Assembly (NCBI RefSeq): GCF_009497895.1
Contig: NZ_CP033116.1
Coordinates: forward strand, 186,001 to 250,000
From: Halopseudomonas pelagia
Lineage (GTDB): Bacteria; Pseudomonadota; Gammaproteobacteria; Pseudomonadales; Pseudomonadaceae
Length of the DNA stretch: 64,000 nt
Direction: 5' to 3'
In this document: piece by piece, positions 36,844 through 45,805 of the stretch
Layout of the letters: every line of letters starts with the position of its first letter
How positions within the stretch are numbered: position 1 is the stretch's first letter
Position numbers and translations under genes: made by a program
Notes under the pieces: model-generated
The model's input: the letters and a program-made list of their open reading frames with translations, nothing else
What the model was told of the DNA's origin: nothing
The model's database searches: none

Positions 36844-37488
36844 CTAGCTGGCCTCGCGAAGGCGAATTTCCACGCCCAGTTGCCGTGATAGACACGGCCA
36901 GTTCTGCCAGAGGGCAATACGTCCACGCTGCGCAATAATCTGGCGGAAATCGGCAAAATCCTTGCTGCTGAACAGCCTTTCCGGCGCCAACCCCTCGACC
37001 GCGGTATCCACCGCCATATCCAGCTGATTGGCGAAAGCATCACCGAGTAACTGATGAACGATGACATTTGCCCGCGTGGTATCCAGCGGCAATAACGGCT
37101 CCCCGCCGTGGGCGATATAGCGATCGTTGATTTCCTCGACCAGGCGATGCACCAGATAGGCTTCATCCAGCAACGCCAGCATGCCTTGATGATCGGCCGG
37201 CAGGTCCGGCGGCTGCAGAAAAAAGGCCTCGGCGACCTTGAGTACTGGCAGCAGCTGCGTGCGCATATTGGCTGACTCGGCTACCGCCTGCGCGGCCTCC
37301 AGCGTGTCCGGCACTTCGGCGATATAGCCTTCGGCAAAGCGGTGCAGGGTATCCAGCGGATCACTGCCGGGCTCGATAGCCGGATGCAGCTGCTCCAATT
37401 GCCCGCTGAGCCATTTGCGCAGGCTACCCTGCTGCTGCTCCTGCTGTTCAGCCACACGGATTCGCTCGCGTAACGCTGCAATATTCAT
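36844..37488 (-). CDS. Hypothetical helical protein
   Basis: A 214-residue soluble protein that I do not recognise. It is mostly helical and acidic, with an N-terminal coiled-coil-like stretch (LRERIRVAEQQEQQQG), no signal peptide, no cysteine cluster and no known motif. It lies between yheV (convergent) and the cox promoter region (divergent). Codon use is like its neighbours, so it is likely a real lineage gene. Confidence 0.7.
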   Translation of the reverse strand: MNIAALRERIRVAEQQEQQQGSLRKWLSGQLEQLHPAIEPGSDPLDTLHRFAEGYIAEVPDTLEAAQAVAESANMRTQLLPVLKVAEAFFLQPPDLPADHQGMLALLDEAYLVHRLVEEINDRYIAHGGEPLLPLDTTRANVIVHQLLGDAFANQLDMAVDTAVEGLAPERLFSSKDFADFRQIIAQRGRIALWQNWPCLSRQLGVEIRLREAS

Positions 37489-37679
37489 AAGACACTCCCG
37501 TAAATACCAGAAACTGGTCGAGATGGAGATCGCTGGCGATCCGTCTCAAGCTAGCAGAGCACTATGATATCGTCAAAGTGGCTCAGGCTGAGGCAATAGA
37601 ATGAAATGCAGAGACTTTTGCCCTCTTACCGCTGCCGGTTTGCGGCGGCCGCTGATAACACAAGGCTACATGTGCAGCC

Positions 37680-37693
37680 TTGACAGATATCAA
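37680..37693. promoter_or_regulatory. Candidate ANR/FNR box upstream of cox operon
   Basis: TTGACAGATATCAA fits the TTGAY-N4-RTCAA pattern of the FNR/ANR/DNR family. Its centre is about 55 bases upstream of the -10 element at 37735, outside the promoter core, where an activator could bind. It overlaps the end of a 20-base inverted repeat (AAGGCT...AGCCTT, 37662-37681). The rest of 37489-37661 holds no gene I can recognise. Confidence 0.5.
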
Positions 37694-37712
37694 AAATAAA
37701 GCTTTCCGGGGA

Positions 37713-37743
37713 TTGCCTTAGAAACTGTCAGGTCTATACTCAA
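37713..37743 (+). promoter_or_regulatory. Sigma-S-like promoter of the aa3 oxidase operon
   Basis: TTGCCT (37713-37718) and TATACT (37735-37740) stand 16 bases apart. The -10 context TCTATACTCAA matches 10 of 11 positions of the RpoS consensus TCTATACTTAA. In P. aeruginosa the aa3 oxidase genes are RpoS-dependent, so the site fits. It leaves a leader of about 160 bases before coxB. Confidence 0.6.
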
Positions 37744-37861
37744 CGGGTCTGGCAGTTTTTTGGGGGGCCAGTCAATCCCGCTTGAGCATGCCGCTTCAAC
37801 GGCCCGTCCGAGCAGTGCATTGCCACGTGTTTATTCAGTCCTGATGACTTTCTAAATGCAC

Positions 37862-37902
37862 TTCCCCCCGCTACCAGAGCTGAATAAAAAAAATAAGGGG
37901 AA
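37862..37902 (+). promoter_or_regulatory. Possible Shine-Dalgarno-sequestering hairpin in the coxB leader
   Basis: TTCCCC (37862-37867) can pair with GGGGAA (37897-37902), which is the coxB ribosome-binding site 7 bases before the ATG. The loop is 29 bases and rich in A. A translational switch is possible but weakly supported, as the stem is only 6 bp. Confidence 0.3.
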
Positions 37903-37908
37903 CCGGGA

Positions 37909-39033
37909 ATGTTGCGACAAGCAAGCGCCTGGCTGAGTGGTCTGTTATTGCTAGCACTCAGTGGCACCGTAAGCGCCGGATGGGCATTTAATATGCGTGA
38001 GGGGGTGACTGACATCAGTCGCTCGGTCTTTGATCTGCATATGTTGATCTTCTGGATCTGTGTCGTGATAGGCGTGATCGTCTTCGGCATCATGTTCTGG
38101 TCGATGTTCATGCACCGCAAATCCAGGGGCGCCGTCCCCGCAAAGTTTCACGAGAACGTCGGCGTTGAAGTTCTCTGGACCATCATACCGCTGCTGATTC
38201 TGGTGGGCATGGCAGTACCCGCGACCAAAACCCTGATAGAAATCTATGATGCCGAAGAATCTGATATCGACATCCTGATCACCGGTTATCAATGGCGCTG
38301 GCAGTACAGCTACCTGAATGAAGACGTTGCTTTCATGAGCAACCTGGTTACCCCCCGCGAAGAAATCGACAATCTCACCCCCAAGAATGAAAACTATCTA
38401 CTCGAAGTGGATGAGCCTCTTGTGGTACCGGTTGGCAAGAAAATTCGCTTTCTGGTCACCGCCGCAGACGTTATCCACTCCTGGTGGGTACCTGCACTGG
38501 CAGTGAAGAAAGACGCCATTCCAGGCTTCGTCAACGAAGCCTGGACGCGCATCGAGGAGCCAGGCATTTTCCGCGGCCAGTGCACCGAGTTGTGCGGTCG
38601 TGACCATGCGTTCATGCCGATTGTGGTCGAAGCCAAATCGCAGGCTGATTACGATATCTGGCTGGCGGATAAAAAAGAAACCGCCGCCCGCGAAGCCGAG
38701 CTGCGCGAGAAGGATTGGTCGCTGGAAGAGCTGATGGAACGTGGTGAGCAGGTTTACTCACGCTCCTGTTCCTCCTGTCACCAGCCTGGTGGTGAAGGTT
38801 TGCCACCGATGTTCCCCGCACTGAAAGGCAGTGAAATTGCGCTGAATGATGTCGCTGCGCACATCGATATCGTCGTCAATGGCAAGTCCGGCACCTCGAT
38901 GGCCGCGTTCGGCCCACAGCTGTCGGAAACCGATATCGCTGCGGTCATCACCTACGAACGTAACGCCTGGGACAATGACACCGGCGACATCGTAGCACCG
39001 CTCGACATTCTCAATTTCAAGAATAGCCAATAG
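37909..39033 (+). CDS. coxB: Cytochrome c oxidase subunit II with fused cytochrome c domain
   Basis: A 374-residue protein: signal peptide (to about 23), two membrane helices (about 42-65 and 83-105), the CuA domain with HSWWVPALAVKKD and GQCTELCGRDHAFM, and a C-terminal cytochrome c domain with the heme site CSSCH near residue 285. It takes electrons from cytochrome c in the periplasm. This caa3-like fused form is usual in Pseudomonas. AAGGGGA precedes the ATG. First gene of the cox cluster. Confidence 0.95.
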   Translation: MLRQASAWLSGLLLLALSGTVSAGWAFNMREGVTDISRSVFDLHMLIFWICVVIGVIVFGIMFWSMFMHRKSRGAVPAKFHENVGVEVLWTIIPLLILVGMAVPATKTLIEIYDAEESDIDILITGYQWRWQYSYLNEDVAFMSNLVTPREEIDNLTPKNENYLLEVDEPLVVPVGKKIRFLVTAADVIHSWWVPALAVKKDAIPGFVNEAWTRIEEPGIFRGQCTELCGRDHAFMPIVVEAKSQADYDIWLADKKETAAREAELREKDWSLEELMERGEQVYSRSCSSCHQPGGEGLPPMFPALKGSEIALNDVAAHIDIVVNGKSGTSMAAFGPQLSETDIAAVITYERNAWDNDTGDIVAPLDILNFKNSQ

Positions 39034-39042
39034 GAGACCATC

Positions 39043-40626
39043 ATGAGTGCAGTGATTGATCACCATCACGCCGACCATGCTCATGGTCCGGCCAAAGGTT
39101 TGATGCGTTGGGTTCTGACCACCAACCACAAGGACATCGGCTCGATGTACCTGTGGTTCAGTTTCGCCATGTTTTTGCTTGGCGGCACCATGGCCATGGT
39201 TATCCGCGCGGAACTTTTCCAACCCGGCCTGCAACTGGTGCAGCCGGAATTCTTTAACCAGATGACCACCATGCACGGCCTGATCATGGTCTTCGGCGCG
39301 GTTATGCCAGCATTTGTTGGCCTGGCCAACTGGATGATCCCGATGATGATCGGCGCGCCGGACATGGCGCTGCCGCGCATGAACAACTTCAGTTTCTGGC
39401 TGTTGCCTGCGGCCTTCGGTCTGCTGGTATCGACGCTGTTCATGGAAGGCGGTGGCCCGAACTTCGGCTGGACCTTCTACGCTCCGCTATCAACCACCTA
39501 TGCGCCAGACAGTGTGACCTTCTTCATCTTTGCCATTCACCTGGCGGGTATCAGTTCGATCATGGGCGCGATCAATATCATCGCCACCATCCTCAACCTG
39601 CGCGCCCCGGGCATGACACTGATGAAAATGCCGCTGTTCGTCTGGACCTGGCTGATCACTGCTTTCCTGCTGATCGCGGTAATGCCAGTACTGGCGGGCG
39701 TGGTAACCATGATGTTGATGGATATTCACTTCGGCACCAGCTTCTTCAGCGCTGCCGGTGGCGGTGACCCGGTGATGTTCCAGCACATCTTCTGGTTCTT
39801 CGGTCACCCCGAGGTGTACATCATGATCCTGCCGGCGTTCGGCGCGGTCAGTGCGATCATCCCGGCGTTCAGCCGCAAGCCGCTGTTTGGTTACACCTCG
39901 ATGGTGTACGCCACCGCAGCGATTGCGTTCCTGTCTTTCGTGGTCTGGGCCCACCACATGTTTACCGTGGGCATTCCACTGACCGGCGAGCTGTTCTTCA
40001 TGTACGCCACCCTGCTGATCGCCGTCCCCACCGGGGTCAAGGTGTTCAACTGGGTGAGCACCATGTTCCGCGGCTCGCTGACCTTCGAAGCACCGATGCT
40101 GTTTGCCATCGCCTTCGTTATTCTGTTTACCATCGGCGGCTTCTCCGGCCTGATGCTGGCGATCGCTCCGGCGGATTTCCAGTATCACGACACCTATTTC
40201 GTAGTCGCGCACTTCCACTACGTACTGGTTCCGGGCGCGATCTTCGGCATCTTTGCCTCGGCGTACTACTGGCTACCGAAATGGACCGGCCACATGTACG
40301 ACGAAGTCTTGGCCAAGACGCATTTCTGGATGAGCTTTGTCGGCATGAACATGGCGTTCTTCCCGATGCATTTTATCGGCCTGGCCGGCATGCCGCGGCG
40401 GATACCGGACTACAACATGATGTTCGCCAACTTCAACATGGTTTCGTCAATTGGCGCCTTCATGTTTGGTGCAACACAGTTGCTGTTCCTGTTTATCGTG
40501 ATCAAGTGCATCAAAGGCGGCCCCAAGGCAGCAGCCAAGCCTTGGGAAGGCGCGGAAGGTCTGGAGTGGACAGTCGCCTCACCGGCGCCCTACCACACCT
40601 TCAGCACCCCACCTGAAGTGAAGTAA
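39043..40626 (+). CDS. coxA: Cytochrome c oxidase subunit I
   Basis: A 527-residue heme-copper oxidase catalytic subunit with 12 helices. Heme a and a3/CuB ligands are visible: MTTMHGLIMVFG, WFFGHPEVYIMILPAFG (His and cross-linked Tyr), VWAHHMFTVG and VVAHFHYVLVPG. It reduces oxygen to water and pumps protons. It lies 9 bases after coxB and 10 bases before ctaG. Confidence 0.96.
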   Translation: MSAVIDHHHADHAHGPAKGLMRWVLTTNHKDIGSMYLWFSFAMFLLGGTMAMVIRAELFQPGLQLVQPEFFNQMTTMHGLIMVFGAVMPAFVGLANWMIPMMIGAPDMALPRMNNFSFWLLPAAFGLLVSTLFMEGGGPNFGWTFYAPLSTTYAPDSVTFFIFAIHLAGISSIMGAINIIATILNLRAPGMTLMKMPLFVWTWLITAFLLIAVMPVLAGVVTMMLMDIHFGTSFFSAAGGGDPVMFQHIFWFFGHPEVYIMILPAFGAVSAIIPAFSRKPLFGYTSMVYATAAIAFLSFVVWAHHMFTVGIPLTGELFFMYATLLIAVPTGVKVFNWVSTMFRGSLTFEAPMLFAIAFVILFTIGGFSGLMLAIAPADFQYHDTYFVVAHFHYVLVPGAIFGIFASAYYWLPKWTGHMYDEVLAKTHFWMSFVGMNMAFFPMHFIGLAGMPRRIPDYNMMFANFNMVSSIGAFMFGATQLLFLFIVIKCIKGGPKAAAKPWEGAEGLEWTVASPAPYHTFSTPPEVK

Positions 40627-40636
40627 GGGGACAGCC

Positions 40637-41209
40637 ATGAGCGAAGGCATCACTACAAAACGTCTGATCAGCCGCCTGTTGCTATTGGTAGTGGGCATGT
40701 TCGGCTTCGGCTTTCTGCTGGTGCCTATCTACGACGTGATGTGTGATGCCTTCGGCATCAACGGCAAGACCAATGCAAGCGCATATGAAGGTGGCGATGG
40801 CAGCGTGGATGAAAACCGTTCGGTACGGGTGCAGTTTATTTCGACCAATGCCGAAGGCATGGCATGGACGTTCGGCCCACAGGCCAACGAGCTGACCCTG
40901 CATCCTGGTGAAACGCATGAAATGATGTTCACCGCGCATAATCCGACCAGCAAGCCGATGATCGCCCAGGCGATCCCCAGCGTGTCACCGTCCAAGGCCG
41001 CGGCCTATTTCCACAAGACCGAATGCTTCTGCTTCACTCAGCAGATGTTACAGCCCGGTGAAACGGTGGAAATGCCCGTACGCTTTATCGTGGATCGCGA
41101 GCTGCCGAGCGAAGTTCACCGGCTCACGCTGTCCTATACCTTGTTTGATGTGACTGAGCGCATGGCCGAGACCTTTGATCTTGATCTGGCCGCCGTGCAC
41201 AGCAACTGA
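40637..41209 (+). CDS. ctaG: Cytochrome c oxidase assembly protein Cox11/CtaG
   Basis: A 190-residue protein with one N-terminal helix (about 11-31) and a periplasmic beta-domain bearing the copper-binding ECFCFTQQ motif. It delivers copper to the CuB site of subunit I. It sits between coxA and coxC as usual. Confidence 0.94.
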   Translation: MSEGITTKRLISRLLLLVVGMFGFGFLLVPIYDVMCDAFGINGKTNASAYEGGDGSVDENRSVRVQFISTNAEGMAWTFGPQANELTLHPGETHEMMFTAHNPTSKPMIAQAIPSVSPSKAAAYFHKTECFCFTQQMLQPGETVEMPVRFIVDRELPSEVHRLTLSYTLFDVTERMAETFDLDLAAVHSN

Positions 41210-41239
41210 ATTTTGACTGCCTGATAAGGAGAACAACAG

Positions 41240-42130
41240 ATGGCGAGTCACGACACCCCTTCAACACATGAAGAATATTACGTACCGGCGCAGAGCAAAT
41301 GGCCGATAGTAGGCTCCATCGGCTTGCTGACCTCGGTATTCGGTGCCGGTACCTTGATGAACTCCAGCGGCGAGAGCGGCCTGTTCATACTGCTGGCTGG
41401 CGCACTGATCATTACCTGGATGTTCTTTGGCTGGTTCGGCAACGTTATTACCGAGAGCCACCAGGGCCTGTACAGCGCGCAGATGGATCGCTCGTTCCGC
41501 ATGGGCATGGGATGGTTCATCTTTTCCGAGGTGATGTTCTTCGCGGCTTTCTTCGGCGCCCTGTTTTATGTGCGCACTTTCGCCGGCCCCTGGCTGTCCG
41601 GTGATGGCGACAAGGGCATCAGCAACATGCTCTGGGAAGGCTTTCAGTATAGCTGGCCACTGATGGCCAACCCCGATCCCGCGCTGTTTCCGGGACCAGC
41701 GGAAACCATCAGCCCTTGGCAGCTACCGCTGATCAACACCATTTTGCTGATCACCTCCAGTGTCACCGTGACCTTCGCCCACCACGCTCTGCGAGCGGGC
41801 AAGCGGGGTGCCCTGAAGAACTGGCTGTTGCTGACGGTGGTGCTGGCCGTCGTGTTCCTCAGCCTGCAGATTGCTGAATACGTGCATGCCTATCAGGACC
41901 TGGGGTTAACGCTGAATTCGGGGATCTACGGCGCTACTTTCTTTATGCTTACCGGTTTTCACGGCGCCCACGTGTTTATGGGCACGCTGATCCTTACAGT
42001 GATGCTGGTGCGTGTGCACAAGGGCCATTTCACCCCGGAAAACCATTTCGGTTTTGAAGCGGCCAGTTGGTACTGGCACTTCGTCGATGTGGTCTGGGTT
42101 GGTCTGTTTATCTTCGTCTATATATTCTGA
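41240..42130 (+). CDS. coxC: Cytochrome c oxidase subunit III
   Basis: A 296-residue membrane protein with seven helices and the family motifs ESHQGLYSAQMDRSFRMG, SEVMFFAAFFGALFYVR and FHGAHVFMGTL, ending in WYWHFVDVVWVGLFIFVYIF. It stabilises the oxidase core. Last structural gene of the oxidase; it is followed by a small gene on the opposite strand and then assembly genes. Confidence 0.95.
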   Translation: MASHDTPSTHEEYYVPAQSKWPIVGSIGLLTSVFGAGTLMNSSGESGLFILLAGALIITWMFFGWFGNVITESHQGLYSAQMDRSFRMGMGWFIFSEVMFFAAFFGALFYVRTFAGPWLSGDGDKGISNMLWEGFQYSWPLMANPDPALFPGPAETISPWQLPLINTILLITSSVTVTFAHHALRAGKRGALKNWLLLTVVLAVVFLSLQIAEYVHAYQDLGLTLNSGIYGATFFMLTGFHGAHVFMGTLILTVMLVRVHKGHFTPENHFGFEAASWYWHFVDVVWVGLFIFVYIF

Positions 42131-42160
42131 CGTGATACCTGGCCCCTCCCGGGGCCAGTT

Positions 42161-42373
42161 TCAGTGCAGCCAGGGCGTATTCCAGGCAAACTGACCTGAC
42201 CAGAAGCCATAGGCAATCAGCAGCAGTATCGCTATCGTCAGACCAATCCGCACACTCAAAGCAGTAACCAGACGGCCTGAACCGTCGGTATCCTTGACCA
42301 GAAAGAACAGGCCGCTGAACAAGCTGACGATGACCGCCAGCAGCAAGACCAGAATGGCCAGTTTCAACCACAT
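42161..42373 (-). CDS. DUF2909 twin-transmembrane protein
   Basis: A 70-residue protein of two helices (LAILVLLLAVIVSLFSGLFF and GLTIAILLLIAYGFWSG) joined by a short polar loop. It fits DUF2909, a small protein found at this same place, antiparallel, in pseudomonad cox clusters. Function unknown; oxidase biogenesis is a guess from position. Confidence 0.82.
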   Translation of the reverse strand: MWLKLAILVLLLAVIVSLFSGLFFLVKDTDGSGRLVTALSVRIGLTIAILLLIAYGFWSGQFAWNTPWLH

Positions 42374-42436
42374 AATTGAATATCCATGCTTGTTAGGGTT
42401 TGTGCATTATAGACCCTGTCGTTAATCAAGGTTGCC

Positions 42437-43171
42437 ATGTCTGATTCCGCCAAACGCTTCGCCCCCGGCTGGCCCCTCTGGATATTCCTGCTGGCCTTTC
42501 TGCCACTGCTGATTATCCTCGGCTTCTGGCAACTGGACCGTGCTGAAGAAAAACGCGCAATGCAGGCGCAGATGGATGCCAACCGCAGCGCGGTAGCCGA
42601 AACCCTGGAACAACTGCAGCAGCAGTCTGATCCCAGCTGGCGCCCGTTATACCTGCAGGGCCGCTTTGACCCCGAGCGCATCTGGCTACTGGACAATCGT
42701 ATCCGTGGCGGCAAGGCCGGCGTAGAGGTGCTGCAGGTGTTTGACGATCATGCCTCCGGGGATAGCCTGATCGTCAACCGCGGCTGGATACCCTGGCCCG
42801 ACCGGCGCCTGCGCCCCACTGTAGCTACACCCGACCAGGACGTACAACTCGACGCGGAAGCGCTACCCAGCGCAGAACAAGGCTTTACCCTGGGGCAAAG
42901 CGGCGGCACATCTGACTGGCCCAAGCTGATATCACGGGTGGATCTGGAGAGCATGGCCGCAGGAGTAGAGCGCCCATTGCTCGGCTGGACTGCGCGGCTG
43001 AAAACCGGCAGCCAGGCCGCTTTCAAACTGGACTGGCCGGCACTACCCATGACCGCCAGCAAACATACTGCCTATGCGGTGCAATGGTTTGCGCTGGCCA
43101 TAGCATTACTGGCACTCTTTATCTGGGCTGGATTCCAGTCTGAACATCGGGGAAAAAACAACAATGAGTAG
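42437..43171 (+). CDS. SURF1 family oxidase assembly protein
   Basis: A 244-residue protein with N- and C-terminal transmembrane helices (about 15-32 and 218-236) and a periplasmic domain with LGFWQLDRAEEKR and NRGWIPW, typical of SURF1/Shy1. Bacterial SURF1 proteins help place heme a in subunit I. Overlaps the next gene by 8 bases. Confidence 0.92.
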   Translation: MSDSAKRFAPGWPLWIFLLAFLPLLIILGFWQLDRAEEKRAMQAQMDANRSAVAETLEQLQQQSDPSWRPLYLQGRFDPERIWLLDNRIRGGKAGVEVLQVFDDHASGDSLIVNRGWIPWPDRRLRPTVATPDQDVQLDAEALPSAEQGFTLGQSGGTSDWPKLISRVDLESMAAGVERPLLGWTARLKTGSQAAFKLDWPALPMTASKHTAYAVQWFALAIALLALFIWAGFQSEHRGKNNNE

Positions 43172-43763
43172 TAGCGATACCTCACCCACAACCGCTAAAA
43201 AGCCGCGCGGGCAACTGAAACTGCTGGCGATCTTCGCCGTGGTAATCGGCCCCATCGTGATTGCCGGCATCATGGCCAAAGTCGGCTACGAGCCGCAAAG
43301 CAATACCAACCGTTCCGACCTGGTTGAGCCACAGATTCAGCTGGAAGACTGGCAACTGGTAGCTGATCCAGTCGGTTATGGCTCGCCTTGGCGTGTTCTG
43401 GTTACCAGCCCGCAGGCGTGCGAGGAAGCCTGCCTGCAACTGCTGCACGAGGCGCGCCAGATCAATGTTGCCCTTGGCCGCGAAGCCGGCCGAGTGAAGC
43501 ATATGCTGGCACTGGCGACGCAGCCCCCTGCAGAGCTGCTGGAACAGCTGGAGTCCGAGTACCCGCGCCTGGAAAAAGGTACGCTGGATTCCGCTGCCTA
43601 CCAGAACAGCCTCAACCAGCATCCGCAGGAATGGCAGCAGGGCCCGCAGTTATGGGTAGTCGACCCACTGGGTCGAGTGGTGCTGCATCAGGACGCGGAC
43701 AAACCGGGCAAGCAGTTGCTCGACGATCTGAAACATCTTTTGAAAGTATCCAAGGTAGGATAA
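43164..43763 (+). CDS. Sco-like thioredoxin-fold membrane protein of the cox cluster
   Basis: A 199-residue protein with one N-terminal helix (about 20-40) and a periplasmic domain. SPQACEEACLQLLHEARQ contains a C-x3-C spaced as in Sco copper chaperones, and LWVVDPLGRVVLHQD resembles the C-terminal Sco strand. The Pro after the first Cys is missing and a clear copper-binding His was not found, so it is at best a divergent Sco. Homologues hold the same position (PA0111-like) in Pseudomonas. Role in oxidase assembly inferred from context. Confidence 0.78.
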   Translation: MSSSDTSPTTAKKPRGQLKLLAIFAVVIGPIVIAGIMAKVGYEPQSNTNRSDLVEPQIQLEDWQLVADPVGYGSPWRVLVTSPQACEEACLQLLHEARQINVALGREAGRVKHMLALATQPPAELLEQLESEYPRLEKGTLDSAAYQNSLNQHPQEWQQGPQLWVVDPLGRVVLHQDADKPGKQLLDDLKHLLKVSKVG

Positions 43764-43768
43764 AGGTC

Positions 43769-44809
43769 ATGCGTAAACCAGGTTACCTGTTTGCCGTCGG
43801 CGCACTGGCGCTAGGGTTCGTAGTGGTGATTCTCGGTGCCTACACTCGCCTGGTGCATGCCGGCCTGGGTTGTCCGGACTGGCCGGGGTGTTATGGTTTT
43901 CTCGGCGTACCGCGCAGCGACAGTGCCATTCAGCTAGCCGAGATGCGCTTTCCCGATGACCCGGTGGAAGTTTTCAAGGCCTGGGCCGAGATGATCCACC
44001 GCTATGCCGCCGGCATCCTAGGCCTGGTCATCCTCGGCCTGGCGCTGATGAGCCTGCGGCAAAAACGCGTGCCGGGTTATCCGGTGGGCCTGAGCTTCGG
44101 CCTGTTGCTGCTGGTAGTCTGTCAGGCGCTGTTCGGCATGTGGACGGTAACACTGAAATTGTGGCCACAAGTCGTCACCGCGCACCTGCTCGGCGGCTTC
44201 GCCACCCTCAGTCTGTTGATGCTACTGTGCCTGCGCCTGCACGGCGGATTTCACCCGATGGGCCCCGCCAAAGCGATCGCCAAACTACGCTTCCTTGCCC
44301 GGCTGACACTGCTGGTGGTCATCGCGCAGATCACCCTCGGTGGCTGGACCAGCACCAATTACGCCGCCGTTGCCTGCGTGGACTTTCCCACCTGCCACGG
44401 CGAATGGTGGCCAGAGATGGACTTCGCCGCTGGCTTTCACCTGTTCCACGAAATAGGGCCCAATTACCTGGGCGGCATGTTGCTCGGTGAAGGCCGCACG
44501 GCCATCCATTTCACCCACCGGCTCGGCGCCATTGTAACCAGCCTGTTTGTGCTACTGCTGGCCTGGAAGCTGATGGACCGGCGCATGCCTAAACTGGCCG
44601 GATTGCTTACCCTGGTATTGATAACCCAGGTCGGTCTGGGCATCACCAATGTACTGGCGCATTTGCCGCTAACCGTCGCCGTTGCCCACAATGCTGTGGG
44701 TGCTACTCTGCTGTTGGTCGTGGTGACTATCAACTATCGCTTGCGTGCGCCTGCTGCAGATGCCATTTTCAGTACCGAGAGGTCTAGCTCAAGGCTGGCC
44801 AGCCGCTGA
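43769..44809 (+). CDS. ctaA: Heme A synthase (COX15/CtaA)
   Basis: A 346-residue membrane protein of eight helices. It has the conserved histidines in WAEMIHRYAAGILG, VVTAHLLGGF, IHFTHRLGAI and VAVAHNAVGA, and Cys pairs in CPDWPGC and CVDFPTC. It oxidises heme O to heme A. The ATG at 43769 with AAAGG ahead is chosen; the same frame is open far upstream but overlaps the previous gene. Confidence 0.93.
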   Translation: MRKPGYLFAVGALALGFVVVILGAYTRLVHAGLGCPDWPGCYGFLGVPRSDSAIQLAEMRFPDDPVEVFKAWAEMIHRYAAGILGLVILGLALMSLRQKRVPGYPVGLSFGLLLLVVCQALFGMWTVTLKLWPQVVTAHLLGGFATLSLLMLLCLRLHGGFHPMGPAKAIAKLRFLARLTLLVVIAQITLGGWTSTNYAAVACVDFPTCHGEWWPEMDFAAGFHLFHEIGPNYLGGMLLGEGRTAIHFTHRLGAIVTSLFVLLLAWKLMDRRMPKLAGLLTLVLITQVGLGITNVLAHLPLTVAVAHNAVGATLLLVVVTINYRLRAPAADAIFSTERSSSRLASR

Positions 44810-44899
44810 CGGCTAGCGCATACTGGGCGCAGATTTTTCCAGAACAAAGCCTGACCAGAAGAACAATGACAGGCGCCTCAGGCGTCGGGGGAAGCACTG

Positions 44900-45805
44900 A
44901 TGACCGTTATGAGCAACACCGCACAGGCCACCGCCGGATGGCGCGACTACCTGGAGCTGACCAAGCCCAAAGTTGTGGCACTGATGATCATCACTTCGGC
45001 CATCGGCATGCTGCTGGCCACCGAAGGCATGGTGCCCTGGAGCGTGTTGTTGCTGGGTAATCTCGGCATCGCCCTGTGCGCCGGCTCGGCGGCGGCGGTC
45101 AATCATCTGGTGGATCGGCGTATCGATATCCATATGGCGCGCACCCAGCGTCGGCCGATGGCTCAGGGGCGGGTCAATCCGCTCAATGCCATGCTCTTTG
45201 CCCTGGTACTCGGCGTGGCCGGCATGGGCATTCTGCTGCAATGGATCAATGCCCTGACTGCCTGGCTGACACTGGCTTCGCTGCTCGGCTACGCGGTAAT
45301 CTACACCTCGTTTCTCAAGCGCGCCACGCCGCAGAATATCGTCATCGGCGGTCTCGCTGGCGCAGCTCCGCCCTTGCTTGGCTGGACCGCGGTTACCGGG
45401 CAGATTGATGCCGAAGCATTGTTGCTGGTACTGATCATTTTTGCCTGGACGCCACCGCATTTCTGGGCACTGGCCATTCACCGCAAGGAAGAATACGCCA
45501 AGGTCGACATTCCGATGCTGCCCGTCACCCATGGCGAGCGGTATACCAAGCTGCACATTCTGCTTTACACCTTTATTCTGCTCGCCGTCAGCATGCTGCC
45601 CTATGTGATTCACATGAGCGGCATCATCTACCTGACCGTAGCGCTGGTACTCGGCGTGCGCTTTATCGACTGGGCCTGGGCTATGTGGCGTGACAGCCGT
45701 CCGCATGCAGCCATCAAGACCTTCAAGTTTTCCCTCTGGTATCTGTTGTGGATATTCGTCGCGCTGCTGGTTGATCATTATGTGGGAGTTGCCGGATGGC
45801 TTTAA
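44900..45805 (+). CDS. cyoE: Protoheme IX farnesyltransferase
   Basis: A 301-residue UbiA-family prenyltransferase with nine helices, the NxxxDxxxD motif (VNHLVDRRID) and a second acidic motif region (HRKEEYAKVDIPMLP). It attaches farnesyl to heme B to make heme O, the substrate of CtaA. GGGGGAA precedes the start. It overlaps sco by 10 bases. Confidence 0.95.
   Translation: MTVMSNTAQATAGWRDYLELTKPKVVALMIITSAIGMLLATEGMVPWSVLLLGNLGIALCAGSAAAVNHLVDRRIDIHMARTQRRPMAQGRVNPLNAMLFALVLGVAGMGILLQWINALTAWLTLASLLGYAVIYTSFLKRATPQNIVIGGLAGAAPPLLGWTAVTGQIDAEALLLVLIIFAWTPPHFWALAIHRKEEYAKVDIPMLPVTHGERYTKLHILLYTFILLAVSMLPYVIHMSGIIYLTVALVLGVRFIDWAWAMWRDSRPHAAIKTFKFSLWYLLWIFVALLVDHYVGVAGWL

Noticed and set aside
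43388..43768. N-terminal extension of ctaA of 127 codons
   Set aside because: The open frame covers the preceding Sco-like gene in another frame; the true start with a ribosome-binding site is at 43769.
44813..45778. Minus-strand ORF of 321 codons
   Set aside because: Antisense to cyoE; no recognisable domain and unusual composition.
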